The position numbers were made by a program, and so were the translations under genes. From the NCBI GenBank assembly GCA_045604285.1, contig JAZUNS010000122.1:1-61994 (forward strand): a stretch of 61,994 nt of DNA, written 5' to 3'. Under the pieces are notes generated by a model. That model was not told the DNA's origin. It made no database searches and saw only the letters and a list, made by a program, of their open reading frames with translations. Positions 45,121 to 54,028 of the stretch are shown in pieces. Position 1 is the first letter of the stretch; each line of letters begins with the position of its first letter. Source of the stretch: SIG636 sp045604285. Lineage in GTDB: Bacteria; Bacillota; Clostridia; Oscillospirales; CAG-382.

Positions 45121-48100
45121 TTAATCATCCAGAGGATAATCTTCAGCTATAGGCAGATCAAACTCTTGCCTCTTTCTTGAAAGCTCTGCATTAATTGTAG
45201 TTATGTAGGACTGCAACTTTTCAACAGGTTCGTCATCATCATTGTAAACACCCAAGAACGCAAATTGTGCATAACGAGCAATTATGTAACCACCGGGATA
45301 TTCGGGAGTACAAGTAATGTTCTGGAACTGTGCAAAAAGTCTGTCATACTCAGCCTTAGACCAAGGCATGGAGTAGAGTGCTTCCATGTTAGCGGTGTTC
45401 TGCTTTGCGGAAGGACCGAGAAGAGCTTCCATCTCGTTACCGTAGCTACTTTGTGCATCAGCGCTGGACCACCACTGCATAAATACGTATGTAGCAAATT
45501 CGTTTCCACGCTCTTCAACAGAACGCAACATCATCATGGTTGTAACGGTACCAACAGAAGTATTGTTAATGATACCGGTCTTTTCATCAATAGTGCCGGG
45601 CAGCGGAACGAATTCCCACATACCGTTAATTTCAGGCGCAAATACTATAAGCTGGTTGTATGCCGTATAATCAGCAACTGCAATGGGCATTTCACCGGAG
45701 CGGAAACGGTTTGCAAAGTCATAGGTTACGGGGAAATCATACATCGTGTAAAGCTGGCAAACGTCTTCAAAACATGCCAATGCAGTTTCGTCATCAAGGT
45801 TGATTGTCATACCGTCGGTTTTAGGAACCTCAAGAGAAACAAGCTCACCGGTGTTTTCATCAACATAAGTCTTAATGTATGTGTTGCCGCTTTCCTTTAA
45901 CTTTTTCCAATATTCTTCGTTGTTCTTATAGGCATCATAATTGCCTTCATCGTACATCGTTATACCCTTTTGGTACATCCAAATCGTAGAGCCGGTAACA
46001 CCGGAGGGGAAACCGATTTCCAACTTGTTGGACTGTAAGGTATAAATCATCTGATAGAACTCATCCCAGGTATAAGGAACGGTCAAATCAAGTTCTGCTA
46101 ATATGTCTTTTCTGTAGAACATCATATAGAATGACATATTTTCAGGAATACCATACATCTTGCCGTAAAGTGTAAGGGGTACGGTAGCCTGTTCAGCAAA
46201 ACGTTCTTTTACTTCATCAATGGTATCAACTCTCCAATCAAGAGCGCCATCTTCAGTGTAAAGAATATTGCCTTTTTCATCCTTATAGTATTTGCTGAAA
46301 TATTCGTCATCTTCATAGGCAGAGAAATCATTAAAGTTGTAACCTTTAACATCATCACCCTGCTTATATTCGGTTGTATCATTTAGAGCCATTACCGCTG
46401 AACGAATTGCGTAGTTGATTGCCTCCGTCTGTGCATTACCCAAAGCAACGTCAGGGCCGGTGCCTGCGAGGGTGGAAGGCAACAACGTACCTGCAGCAAC
46501 CAGTTTAACTTTTATATCAATACCGGGATACAAAGTCGTAAACTTATCGTCAACCAAATTTCTCAAAATAGAAGCCTGGTCACGACCGGTAGTAACCCAA
46601 ACCTCAACGGTATGTTCTTGGTCGGTTTCCTCAGTGCCTTCACCGGAAGAACTACTAATAGAAGTATAATCGGTGAAGAAGGACATCACAAACTTAAGAA
46701 TTTCCTGCCACAGTTCTCTAAAGAAACCGGCTTCTGCTTCGGGAAGTGCATCAGCAGGAGACATAAATCTAAAGTAGTCGATATTTAAGGGCTGATTCTG
46801 GGTTTGTGTAAGCCAAGTACCCAAAGAACCACTTTGTGTTTTCAAATCATCCATCAAAGAAGCGATCTTAGAAGGATCATTACCCATCTGGCTAACGGTG
46901 TAAGCAACTTTCTCAAGGGTTACAGAGTGATCACCAGGGCCCATAGCAGCTACGAGCTTATCATAAATATCATAAAGATTTTCTGCCTCAGTCCTCAAAC
47001 CTCTAACAACCTCGGGCAGAGTACGCTCAAAGCTGTAGTCACGATATTCGTCAGGATCGGGACCGGTAATCATCAATATCTTTCTGTAGTAAGAGTTTAT
47101 ATTATTAAGAGAAACTTCAACGTCGCTAAGAAGACCGGCCATCTCGCCAAGAACGACCTCAAGTCTGATTGTATACGTATGGTCTTTTTCCAAATAGAAT
47201 TTGAAATCAGTATTCCCGTCGGAGAGAACACCGGTCTGCCATACGTCGCTGTAATCGAAACGCAAAGCTGCAGCTTCAGCAAAAGGAATTTCACCATCGA
47301 TATACAGTCTTCTGGAAACAAAAACGCCGGAGTAGAAGTCCTGTATAGAACGAGTTACTATGTTATAAAAGCCGGTTTCGGGAACAGTAACCTGCCACTC
47401 AATCCACTGACCAACATACTGCCACTTGTCGCCGCCTATTTCATTAAGGAGTGTACAAGATACGTCCTGAGGTTCAGTGTAAGCGGAAGTTCTGTCGCTG
47501 GTTTGGTATATTGTGTTAGAAGAAGTTTTATATGTATCTTCACCTTGAACAGAAACACAAGTACCGGAAGTTACGTCCTTTGCATCCTTATGAGCCTCAA
47601 GATACTCCTCATAAGACTGTGCGCTCTTTACAGGGACAAAAGAGAGTGCAGACAGAACGAGAGGCTCTCTGATAGCGTCAAGGGTAACCGTATGGGTAGA
47701 GCCGGCTTCAAGATAAAACATAAGGGGCTCAGAAGCATAGCCGGTGGAATCGTAAATCTTAGTAGTTACCCATTCTGCAAGCAGTTCCTTATCAGGCTTC
47801 TTTTCGTTATCATTGCCATCTACAACGAAAAGGGTTTTACCGTTTTTCTTAGCTTCTTCCAAAGCCTTGAAATACGCCTCTTCATTGGAATAAATAGCAA
47901 CTTTACCTTTAACACACTTATCGCAGCCTTCCTTGCTACCGTTGCAATTCTCGCACTTTAAATAGTAAGTGTCAAGCCAAGTACGCTGAAATTCTACAGA
48001 ACGCGCTTCCTTATAGGGAATCGCACCGTCGATAAGTATCTTTCTTTCAATAGCGGAGTTCTTTGCAGTAATATTCAACAAATCAGCACCGCATTCTTTA

Positions 48101-48651
48101 CACTTAGTTTCAGTGTTGGAAAAATCTTCCTTTTCAACAGTTGTAACGGTAAGCTTGTGACCGTCTTCGCAACTATCGGAAGGATAAAAATACACGTTGC
48201 CGGTGTAATATTCAGCTTCTAACCAATAGAAGGCGGTTTCTTCTACAGTGAATGTAAAAGTAACGCTACCATCATCGCCTGCAACGAGAATAGGAAAATC
48301 AGCACTCTTGTCAACGCCTTCAACGCCGGCAAGCTTGTTTACGTTTTCCAAATAAGCAATCGTAGCGTCATGAGCTTTTTCATCAACACAAGACGACAAG
48401 TCGATGCTTATCTCTTTCGTTGCATTCTTATCGCTTGAATAAGAATTAACGTGCAAATAGTCGGAATAAGAGGTTGAAGATAATTCATCCTTAATCTCCG
48501 ACAAATCGATTTCTACCATTGAATCGGGAAGATCCATGGTACCGGTTTCAGCAGCGCTTGCATTTCCGACAGAACCAAAGCCTGTTACAAGCATAACAAG
48601 CATTAGCACAAAGACAAGCGCTCTTTTGGGCATAGAAGTTTCTCTTGCCAT
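45121..48651 (-). CDS. Giant extracellular solute-binding protein with duplicated sandwich domains and Cys-rich insert
   Basis: Start ATG 48651 lies eight bases after AGGAGG; 1176 residues. The signal peptide (about 1-33, ending ASA) has no lipobox, unusual for a Gram-positive binding protein. About 120-345 and 395-520 are two related beta-sandwich modules, each with an (R)IDG.IP..EA..F motif (206-221, 450-465), like carbohydrate-binding domains. The first is interrupted by Cys/His clusters: C161, H165, C184, C187, C233, C236, C243, C246. A helical linker (540-670) precedes a family 1 solute-binding domain (about 680-1176). Membrane attachment is unclear; a hydrophobic stretch near 645-660 is short. 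Substrate unknown. Confidence 0.85.
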   Translation of the reverse strand: MARETSMPKRALVFVLMLVMLVTGFGSVGNASAAETGTMDLPDSMVEIDLSEIKDELSSTSYSDYLHVNSYSSDKNATKEISIDLSSCVDEKAHDATIAYLENVNKLAGVEGVDKSADFPILVAGDDGSVTFTFTVEETAFYWLEAEYYTGNVYFYPSDSCEDGHKLTVTTVEKEDFSNTETKCKECGADLLNITAKNSAIERKILIDGAIPYKEARSVEFQRTWLDTYYLKCENCNGSKEGCDKCVKGKVAIYSNEEAYFKALEEAKKNGKTLFVVDGNDNEKKPDKELLAEWVTTKIYDSTGYASEPLMFYLEAGSTHTVTLDAIREPLVLSALSFVPVKSAQSYEEYLEAHKDAKDVTSGTCVSVQGEDTYKTSSNTIYQTSDRTSAYTEPQDVSCTLLNEIGGDKWQYVGQWIEWQVTVPETGFYNIVTRSIQDFYSGVFVSRRLYIDGEIPFAEAAALRFDYSDVWQTGVLSDGNTDFKFYLEKDHTYTIRLEVVLGEMAGLLSDVEVSLNNINSYYRKILMITGPDPDEYRDYSFERTLPEVVRGLRTEAENLYDIYDKLVAAMGPGDHSVTLEKVAYTVSQMGNDPSKIASLMDDLKTQSGSLGTWLTQTQNQPLNIDYFRFMSPADALPEAEAGFFRELWQEILKFVMSFFTDYTSISSSSGEGTEETDQEHTVEVWVTTGRDQASILRNLVDDKFTTLYPGIDIKVKLVAAGTLLPSTLAGTGPDVALGNAQTEAINYAIRSAVMALNDTTEYKQGDDVKGYNFNDFSAYEDDEYFSKYYKDEKGNILYTEDGALDWRVDTIDEVKERFAEQATVPLTLYGKMYGIPENMSFYMMFYRKDILAELDLTVPYTWDEFYQMIYTLQSNKLEIGFPSGVTGSTIWMYQKGITMYDEGNYDAYKNNEEYWKKLKESGNTYIKTYVDENTGELVSLEVPKTDGMTINLDDETALACFEDVCQLYTMYDFPVTYDFANRFRSGEMPIAVADYTAYNQLIVFAPEINGMWEFVPLPGTIDEKTGIINNTSVGTVTTMMMLRSVEERGNEFATYVFMQWWSSADAQSSYGNEMEALLGPSAKQNTANMEALYSMPWSKAEYDRLFAQFQNITCTPEYPGGYIIARYAQFAFLGVYNDDDEPVEKLQSYITTINAELSRKRQEFDLPIAEDYPLDD

Positions 48652-48707
48652 TCGACATTCCTCCTGAAAATTACTGTATAATATTACATCATACAAATAC
48701 AAGCTTT

Positions 48708-48736
48708 ATATTAACAGATTGGAGTTATTTTGTCAA
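48708..48736 (-). promoter_or_regulatory. Promoter of the carbohydrate operon
   Basis: TTGACA at 48736-48731, 17-base spacer, TAATAT at 48713-48708, 57 bases before the binding-protein start codon. All seven genes down to 35974 have short gaps, so this may drive the whole 12.7-kb operon. No operator such as a perfect palindrome was recognised near it. Confidence 0.75.
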
Positions 48737-48739
48737 GCT

Positions 48740-49145
48740 TTCAAAATAATATATAGGAACATATATTTTTGTTTTTTTACAGAAGAGCTTGCATTAACTA
48801 TTTATTAACATTTTGAGAAAACTGACCATTAAAATCAAATGCTAATCTTTTTCTTATTACCAATTTACACGTATTCAAAATTCGCGCCTTAAGCTTCCAA
48901 AAAATATTGATTAACGAGCTAAAAGTACAATAATTTTTAAAAGAATTAACTTTAAAATTACATAGTTATAATCGCAAATCTTCGCTGGCGCCAAACCATA
49001 ATAAATGCGCAGCGCAATTTTGTGGATATTGTACATTTTTGTCCGTGCCTTTTTGTGCAGTATGCACTTACAATTTGTTGTGATTTTTGCGGCAACGACA
49101 AAAGCGCACAAAACATTCGTTCTGGCGCTTTTTGTGTTAAACTTT
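48740..49145. other. Long AT-rich intergenic region without recognised gene
   Basis: About 400 bases between the carbohydrate operon promoter and the end of the M15 peptidase gene. Small frames on both strands lack binding sites and family likeness. I see a hairpin with arms AAAAGCGC and GCGCTTTT at 49100-49132, inner pairing included, which may be the weak terminator of the peptidase gene, and short inverted repeats such as TGCGC/GCGCA near 49005. Regulatory sites for the carbohydrate operon may lie here, but none can be named. Confidence 0.5.
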
Positions 49146-50210
49146 TCAATTGTTTAAACTTTTTAGTGTAACCACATAGTAACCGCTGTTAGTACCGGAT
49201 ATACTATATGTATACTTCGATTCATCTTCCGGCACATTAATTTGCGTCACATCACCATCGTGCGCTTTGACGGCATAAATCTCATAGCCGTTCCCCTGCG
49301 CATCTTTGATAGTAGCCCTATTTTCATAATCGGTCTTTTCTTGAAGATATTTAATATAATCCTCTAAAACCCATTTATTGACATGCATAATAGCGGCATG
49401 CGGAACGCCGATATATCTGAAATGTGTGGAATCGGAACGCGCCTGTGTAACATCATCTTTACCTTCAGGATACCTTAAAGCGAAACCGTATTTCCAGCAA
49501 TTGTCCGTGAACCATTCATAGGGTCCCTCCCCCATTGTACCGGAAGAGCTCGGATATACAGTAAGATGCAAAGCCAAACCCGTTTGATGTTCACTTTGAC
49601 CGCCCGCTTGCATATAAGGAAGCTCTGTCTTTTCGGCTGTAGCTGATTCCTTATCGTAACTAGACTGTTGATCTTCTGCCGAAACGTATGCACGCGAAAC
49701 CATAAGCGTATTAAGAGGAATATTTGTGTCCGCATAAAACCCATCAAGCATAAGACATAAAGCGTTAAAGGCGTCCAAGTCAAGCTCAAGAGAAGCATAG
49801 CTTAAAACAAAATCTTTGTCAAGCTTTGTTTTTTCTACATATATGTTCACAAGACGCTCACTAACATCATTAGTGAACTTGTGGTCTTGATTAACAAACA
49901 GCATTTCGCCTTCTTGAAGCATGGAATTGTTAACTTCAACAACTTTAAAATCGATCGTATCGTTCCCGGTTGGAGGTGCAACGCTAGTCAAAGACGAATC
50001 GTCGGCCTCTGATTTTTCAGGCATACTTGAGTCAGAAGTTCCGTCTATTACCACACGACTATCATTAGCTGTAGAGTCGCCGTCAGTGTTTCGTTCGCAT
50101 GTGCCAAACGAGACAAGCAGCACTATTATGAGCGCCATAACAACTACAATAACAATAGCCATTTTTTCAAATTCATACATCTTATTCTTATTGTTCAAAT
50201 TACCTGACAT
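49146..50210 (-). CDS. M15-family D,D-carboxypeptidase homologue (VanY-like) with altered active site
   Basis: Membrane-anchored cell-wall peptidase homologue of 354 residues; start ATG 50210 follows GAGGTG. A membrane helix spans about 17-36, then a Ser/Asp-rich linker (40-85) and the peptidase domain outside. The family zinc motif SxHxxGxAxD reads SEHQTGLALH: His208 is present but the Asp ligand is His215. The usual EPWHFR is DSTHFR, so the catalytic Glu becomes Asp260, with His263 kept. The enzyme may bind zinc with three His or be impaired. It lies just after PFOR, past its terminator; no promoter was seen in the short gap. Confidence 0.8.
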   Translation of the reverse strand: MSGNLNNKNKMYEFEKMAIVIVVVMALIIVLLVSFGTCERNTDGDSTANDSRVVIDGTSDSSMPEKSEADDSSLTSVAPPTGNDTIDFKVVEVNNSMLQEGEMLFVNQDHKFTNDVSERLVNIYVEKTKLDKDFVLSYASLELDLDAFNALCLMLDGFYADTNIPLNTLMVSRAYVSAEDQQSSYDKESATAEKTELPYMQAGGQSEHQTGLALHLTVYPSSSGTMGEGPYEWFTDNCWKYGFALRYPEGKDDVTQARSDSTHFRYIGVPHAAIMHVNKWVLEDYIKYLQEKTDYENRATIKDAQGNGYEIYAVKAHDGDVTQINVPEDESKYTYSISGTNSGYYVVTLKSLNN

Positions 50211-50240
50211 AACACACCTCAGCACTCGATAGTAAGCAAA

Positions 50241-50262
50241 GGGCGGGCTAAAAAGCCCGCCC
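50241..50262 (-). terminator. Rho-independent terminator after PFOR
   Basis: Nine-bp GC-rich hairpin with arms GGGCGGGCT and complement around a TTTT loop, followed by TTTGCTT on the minus strand. The T-run is short, so some read-through to the M15 gene is likely. Confidence 0.8.
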
Positions 50263-50273
50263 GAATATCTTGG

Positions 50274-53200
50274 TTATTCTGCTAACTTCTTAAGTTGAGC
50301 ATACTTATCCTTTGCACACTTTTCAGCGTTTTCAAAAAGAACAGCTGCTCTATCAGGGAACGCGATGCCCAAAGAGCTGTAACGAGTTTCGGTCTTGATG
50401 AAGTCCTGATAATTCGTTGTGGGTTCCTTGGAATCGAGAACGAAGGGGTTTACACCCTCAGCGTTGCGACGAGGATCAAATCTAAAGGTATGCCAATAGC
50501 CGGCAGCAACAGCAGCCTTAGTTTCAAGCATGCTGGTACCAAGACCCTTCTTTATACCATGGTTAATACAAGGAGCATAACCGATAACGATAGAGGGACC
50601 CTTGTAGCTTTCAGCTTCAGTGATTGCCTTTATGCACTGGTTATAGTCAGCACCCATTGCAACCTGTGCAACGTATACGTAACCGTAAGACATTGCGATT
50701 GCAGCGAGATCCTTCTTCTTGGTGCCCTTGCCGTTAGCAGCAAACTGAGCAACAGAACCGATAGGAGTAGCCTTAGAAGCCTGACCGCCGGTGTTAGAGT
50801 ATACTTCGGTATCAAATACGAAAATGTTAATATCTTCGCCGGAAGCAAGTGCGTGGTCAAGACCGCCGAAGCCGATATCGTATGCCCAACCGTCGCCGCC
50901 GAATATCCAAACGGACTTCTTAACGAAGAGGTCGCTCATAGCGAGAGCTTTATCGATATCTGCCTTGTCACAATTGCAAGAAGACTTAGCATTCTTAAGC
51001 ACGTCGATAAGTGCAGCAGATGCAGCCTTAGAAGCTTCACCTTCATCCTTAACTTCGAGCCATGCCTTTGCAGCCGAGGAAAGCTTTTCGCATTCAGCTT
51101 CTGCAAACTTCTCTACCAAAGCGATAAGCTTAGAACGTCTGGTGCGAATAGCGGTAGCCATACCAAGACCGTATTCTGCGTTATCTTCAAAGAGAGAGTT
51201 AGCCCAAGCGGGACCGTTACCCTGTTTGTTAGTGGTGTAAGGAGTAGCAGGTGCAGAACCGCCCCAAATGGAAGAACAGCCGGTAGCGTTAGCTATAAGC
51301 ATTCTATCGCCGTAAAGCTGAGTAATAAGCTTTGCGTAAGGAGTTTCGCCACAACCGGGGCAAGCGCCGGAGAACTCAAGCAGAGGCTGCTTGAACTGGC
51401 TGCCCTTTACGGTTTCTTGCTTAAACTTAGCAAGAACATTAGCGTCGTCACAATACTTGTAGCTGAGTTCGAAATACTGCTGTTGATCAAGCTGGGTGTC
51501 GGTAGCAGCCATATTAAGAGCCTTTTCGCCCTTGCGGCCGGGACAGATCTGTGCACAAGAACCGCAGCCTACGCAGTCAAGCACGGAAACGGTAACGCCA
51601 AACTTGTATCCGGGAAGGCCGGTCATTGCGGTAAGCTTCATTTCAGGATACTGTTCTGCTTCAGCATCAGTCATAGCAACAGGTCTGATTGCTGCGTGAG
51701 GACATACCAAAGAGCAGAAGTTACACTGGATACAATTTTCAGGAATCCAAGAGGGAACGTCAACAGCTACACCGCGCTTTTCAAAAGCAGAGCTGCCCTG
51801 AGGGAATGTACCGTCAGCACTGTCTGCAAATGCAGAAACAGGAAGATCGTCACCCTTCTGACCGTTAACGGGAGTAAGTATGTTCTTAACGAAGTTTGCA
51901 AGTTCGGGTCTTGCGTTGATTTCAGCGTCTGCAGCTTCTGCATCAACAGCGTTTGCCCAAGAAGCAGGAACGTCAATCTTAACTGCTGCATTAGCGCCTG
52001 CGTCAATTGCAGAGTAGTTCATCTGAACTACTGCTTCGCCCTTCTTAAAGAAGCTCTTATATGCTGCTTCCTTCATGTACTTGATTGCATCTTCGGAAGG
52101 AATGATGTTAGCAAGATTGAAGAATGCACTTTGAAGAACGGTATTGGTTCTGCCGCCGAGACCGAGGCCACGAGCGATAGTAATAGCGTCAACGGTATAG
52201 AAGTTTACGTTTTTAGTTGCGATATCACGCTTTGCCTTTGCAGGAAGATATTTTTCAAGTTCTTCTGCAGACCACTGGCAGTTAAGAAGGAAGGTTGCTC
52301 CATCCTTAAGGTCGCCGGTAATATCATACTTGTTGATATAAGAAGGATTGTGGCAAGCTACGAAGTCAGCCTGAGAAACGTAATAAGTGGAACGAATGGG
52401 CTTATCACCGAAACGAAGGTGAGAAACGGTTATACCGCCGGACTTCTTAGAGTCATAAGCGAAATAAGCCTGAATGTATTTGTCGGTATGGTCACCGATA
52501 ATCTTAATAGAGTTCTTGTTTGCACCAACGGTACCGTCGGAACCAAGACCCCAGAATTTACAAGAAACAGTTCCTTCGGGAGCAGTGCTTTCCATAGGAA
52601 CGATGGGAAGAGAAAGATTGGTAACGTCATCGTTAATGCCGAGGGTAAAGCCGTTGATGGGCTTTTCAGCATCAAGGTTAGCGTAAACAGCTTTAATGCA
52701 TGCAGGGGTAGTGTCCTTAGAACCGAGACCGAAACGGCCGCCTACAACCAAAGCACCTTCAAATTCAGTACCTCTGAGAGCGCTTACAACGTCAAGATAA
52801 AGAGGCTCAGCCAAAGAGCCGGGCTCTTTAGTACGGTCAAGAACAGCTATCTTCTTAACGGACTTAGGAATAGCATTAACAAAGCTGTCGATTGCGAAGG
52901 GACGGTAAAGTCTAACCTTAAGAAGACCAAGTTTTTCGCCCTTTGCGTTAAGATAATCAATAGTTTCTTCTATGGTATCGCAAACAGAGCCCATAGCGAT
53001 GATGATCTTATCAGCATCAGCAGCACCGTAATAGTTGAAAAGCTTATAATCGGTACCTATCTTAGCGTTAACCTTATCCATGTATTCCTGAACAACAGCG
53101 GGAACGGCATTATAATAAGGATTGCATGCTTCTCTTGCCTGGAAGAATATGTCAGGATTCTGTGCAGAACCTCTGAGAACGGGATGTTCGGGATTGAGAG

Positions 53201-53819
53201 CACGCGCTCTAAAATCTTCTATAGCTTCCCAATCAACCATTTCAGCAAGATCTTCATAATCCCAAGCTTCTACCTTCTGAATTTCGTGAGAAGTTCTGAA
53301 GCCGTCAAAATAGTGAAGAACGGGAACTCTGGATTTGATAGCTGCCAAATGAGCAACCGCACCAAGGTCCATTACTTCCTGTACGTTGTTAGCGCAAAGC
53401 ATGGTGAAGCCGGTCTGGCGGCAAGCCATAACGTCGGAATGGTCACCAAAAATGTTAAGAGCGTGAGATGCTACGCAACGTGCGGAAACGTGAATAACAC
53501 CGGGGAGCAATTCACCGGCGATCTTGTACATATTGGGAATCATCAGGAGCAAGCCCTGAGAAGCAGTATAAGTAGTAGTGAAAGCACCTGCTGCAAGAGA
53601 ACCGTGAACAGTACCTGCTGCACCGCCTTCGGATTGCATTTCAACAACCCTAACCTGCTGACCGAATATGTTCTTTCTGCCATCTGCAGACCACTTATCA
53701 ACATATTCTGCCATAGGAGAAGAGGGTGTGATGGGGTAAATACCGGCAACCTCAGTAAAGGCGTAAGACACATGCGCTGCCGCTGTGTTGCCGTCCATTG
53801 AAATTTTCTTTCTGAGCAT
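50274..53819 (-). CDS. nifJ: Pyruvate:ferredoxin (flavodoxin) oxidoreductase
   Basis: Central anaerobic enzyme: pyruvate plus CoA to acetyl-CoA, CO2 and reduced ferredoxin. The single 1181-residue chain has the fused domain order: pyrimidine-binding domain from the start (VAEIYPITPSSPMAEYVDKW near 24), gamma domain (about 415-630), ferredoxin-like domain with CIQCNFCSLVCPHAAI and CVGCGSCAQICPG near 690-760, and the TPP domain with GACPGCGETPYAKL near 820, GDGWAYDIGFGGLDH near 960 and VYSNTGGQASKATP. A well-formed promoter and GGAGGT precede it. Confidence 0.98.
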   Translation of the reverse strand: MLRKKISMDGNTAAAHVSYAFTEVAGIYPITPSSPMAEYVDKWSADGRKNIFGQQVRVVEMQSEGGAAGTVHGSLAAGAFTTTYTASQGLLLMIPNMYKIAGELLPGVIHVSARCVASHALNIFGDHSDVMACRQTGFTMLCANNVQEVMDLGAVAHLAAIKSRVPVLHYFDGFRTSHEIQKVEAWDYEDLAEMVDWEAIEDFRARALNPEHPVLRGSAQNPDIFFQAREACNPYYNAVPAVVQEYMDKVNAKIGTDYKLFNYYGAADADKIIIAMGSVCDTIEETIDYLNAKGEKLGLLKVRLYRPFAIDSFVNAIPKSVKKIAVLDRTKEPGSLAEPLYLDVVSALRGTEFEGALVVGGRFGLGSKDTTPACIKAVYANLDAEKPINGFTLGINDDVTNLSLPIVPMESTAPEGTVSCKFWGLGSDGTVGANKNSIKIIGDHTDKYIQAYFAYDSKKSGGITVSHLRFGDKPIRSTYYVSQADFVACHNPSYINKYDITGDLKDGATFLLNCQWSAEELEKYLPAKAKRDIATKNVNFYTVDAITIARGLGLGGRTNTVLQSAFFNLANIIPSEDAIKYMKEAAYKSFFKKGEAVVQMNYSAIDAGANAAVKIDVPASWANAVDAEAADAEINARPELANFVKNILTPVNGQKGDDLPVSAFADSADGTFPQGSSAFEKRGVAVDVPSWIPENCIQCNFCSLVCPHAAIRPVAMTDAEAEQYPEMKLTAMTGLPGYKFGVTVSVLDCVGCGSCAQICPGRKGEKALNMAATDTQLDQQQYFELSYKYCDDANVLAKFKQETVKGSQFKQPLLEFSGACPGCGETPYAKLITQLYGDRMLIANATGCSSIWGGSAPATPYTTNKQGNGPAWANSLFEDNAEYGLGMATAIRTRRSKLIALVEKFAEAECEKLSSAAKAWLEVKDEGEASKAASAALIDVLKNAKSSCNCDKADIDKALAMSDLFVKKSVWIFGGDGWAYDIGFGGLDHALASGEDINIFVFDTEVYSNTGGQASKATPIGSVAQFAANGKGTKKKDLAAIAMSYGYVYVAQVAMGADYNQCIKAITEAESYKGPSIVIGYAPCINHGIKKGLGTSMLETKAAVAAGYWHTFRFDPRRNAEGVNPFVLDSKEPTTNYQDFIKTETRYSSLGIAFPDRAAVLFENAEKCAKDKYAQLKKLAE

Positions 53820-53850
53820 TTTTAATACCTCCGTATAGTTTTACACCGAT

Positions 53851-53879
53851 ATTATAGCACTAATTTTCCCCCGTGTAAA
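53851..53879 (-). promoter_or_regulatory. Promoter of PFOR
   Basis: TTTACA at 53879-53874, 17-base spacer, perfect TATAAT at 53856-53851; transcription would start near 53844, about 25 bases before the start codon. A strong housekeeping promoter fits a highly expressed enzyme. Confidence 0.82.
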
Positions 53880-53963
53880 TATCTATTTTTATATTTTTGC
53901 CGCTAATTTAGCAAAAATTATTGTGTATAAACTCCAATACAAATTAAAATAATGTACAAAGTA

Positions 53964-53991
53964 TTGCATTATGGAAATTATGTGGTATAAT
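53964..53991 (+). promoter_or_regulatory. Promoter of the YifB/ComM-like gene
   Basis: TTGCAT at 53964-53969, 16-base spacer, perfect TATAAT at 53986-53991, 37 bases before the start codon at 54029. It is divergent from the PFOR promoter within the 209-base gap. Confidence 0.72.
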
Positions 53992-54028
53992 AATAATGTA
54001 TATTTTTATGTAGTTTAGAGGAACAATT

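Noticed and set aside
46804..47961. 385-codon plus-strand frame antisense to the giant binding protein
   Set aside because: Composition unlike a real protein and no start signal; the minus-strand frame shows clear domains.
50295..53801. Open reading frame of 1168 codons on the plus strand, antisense to PFOR across nearly its full length
   Set aside because: It mirrors the PFOR codons in register; its translation is Cys- and Ser-rich with no family likeness and has no binding site. Codon bias of a highly expressed gene explains the lack of stops.
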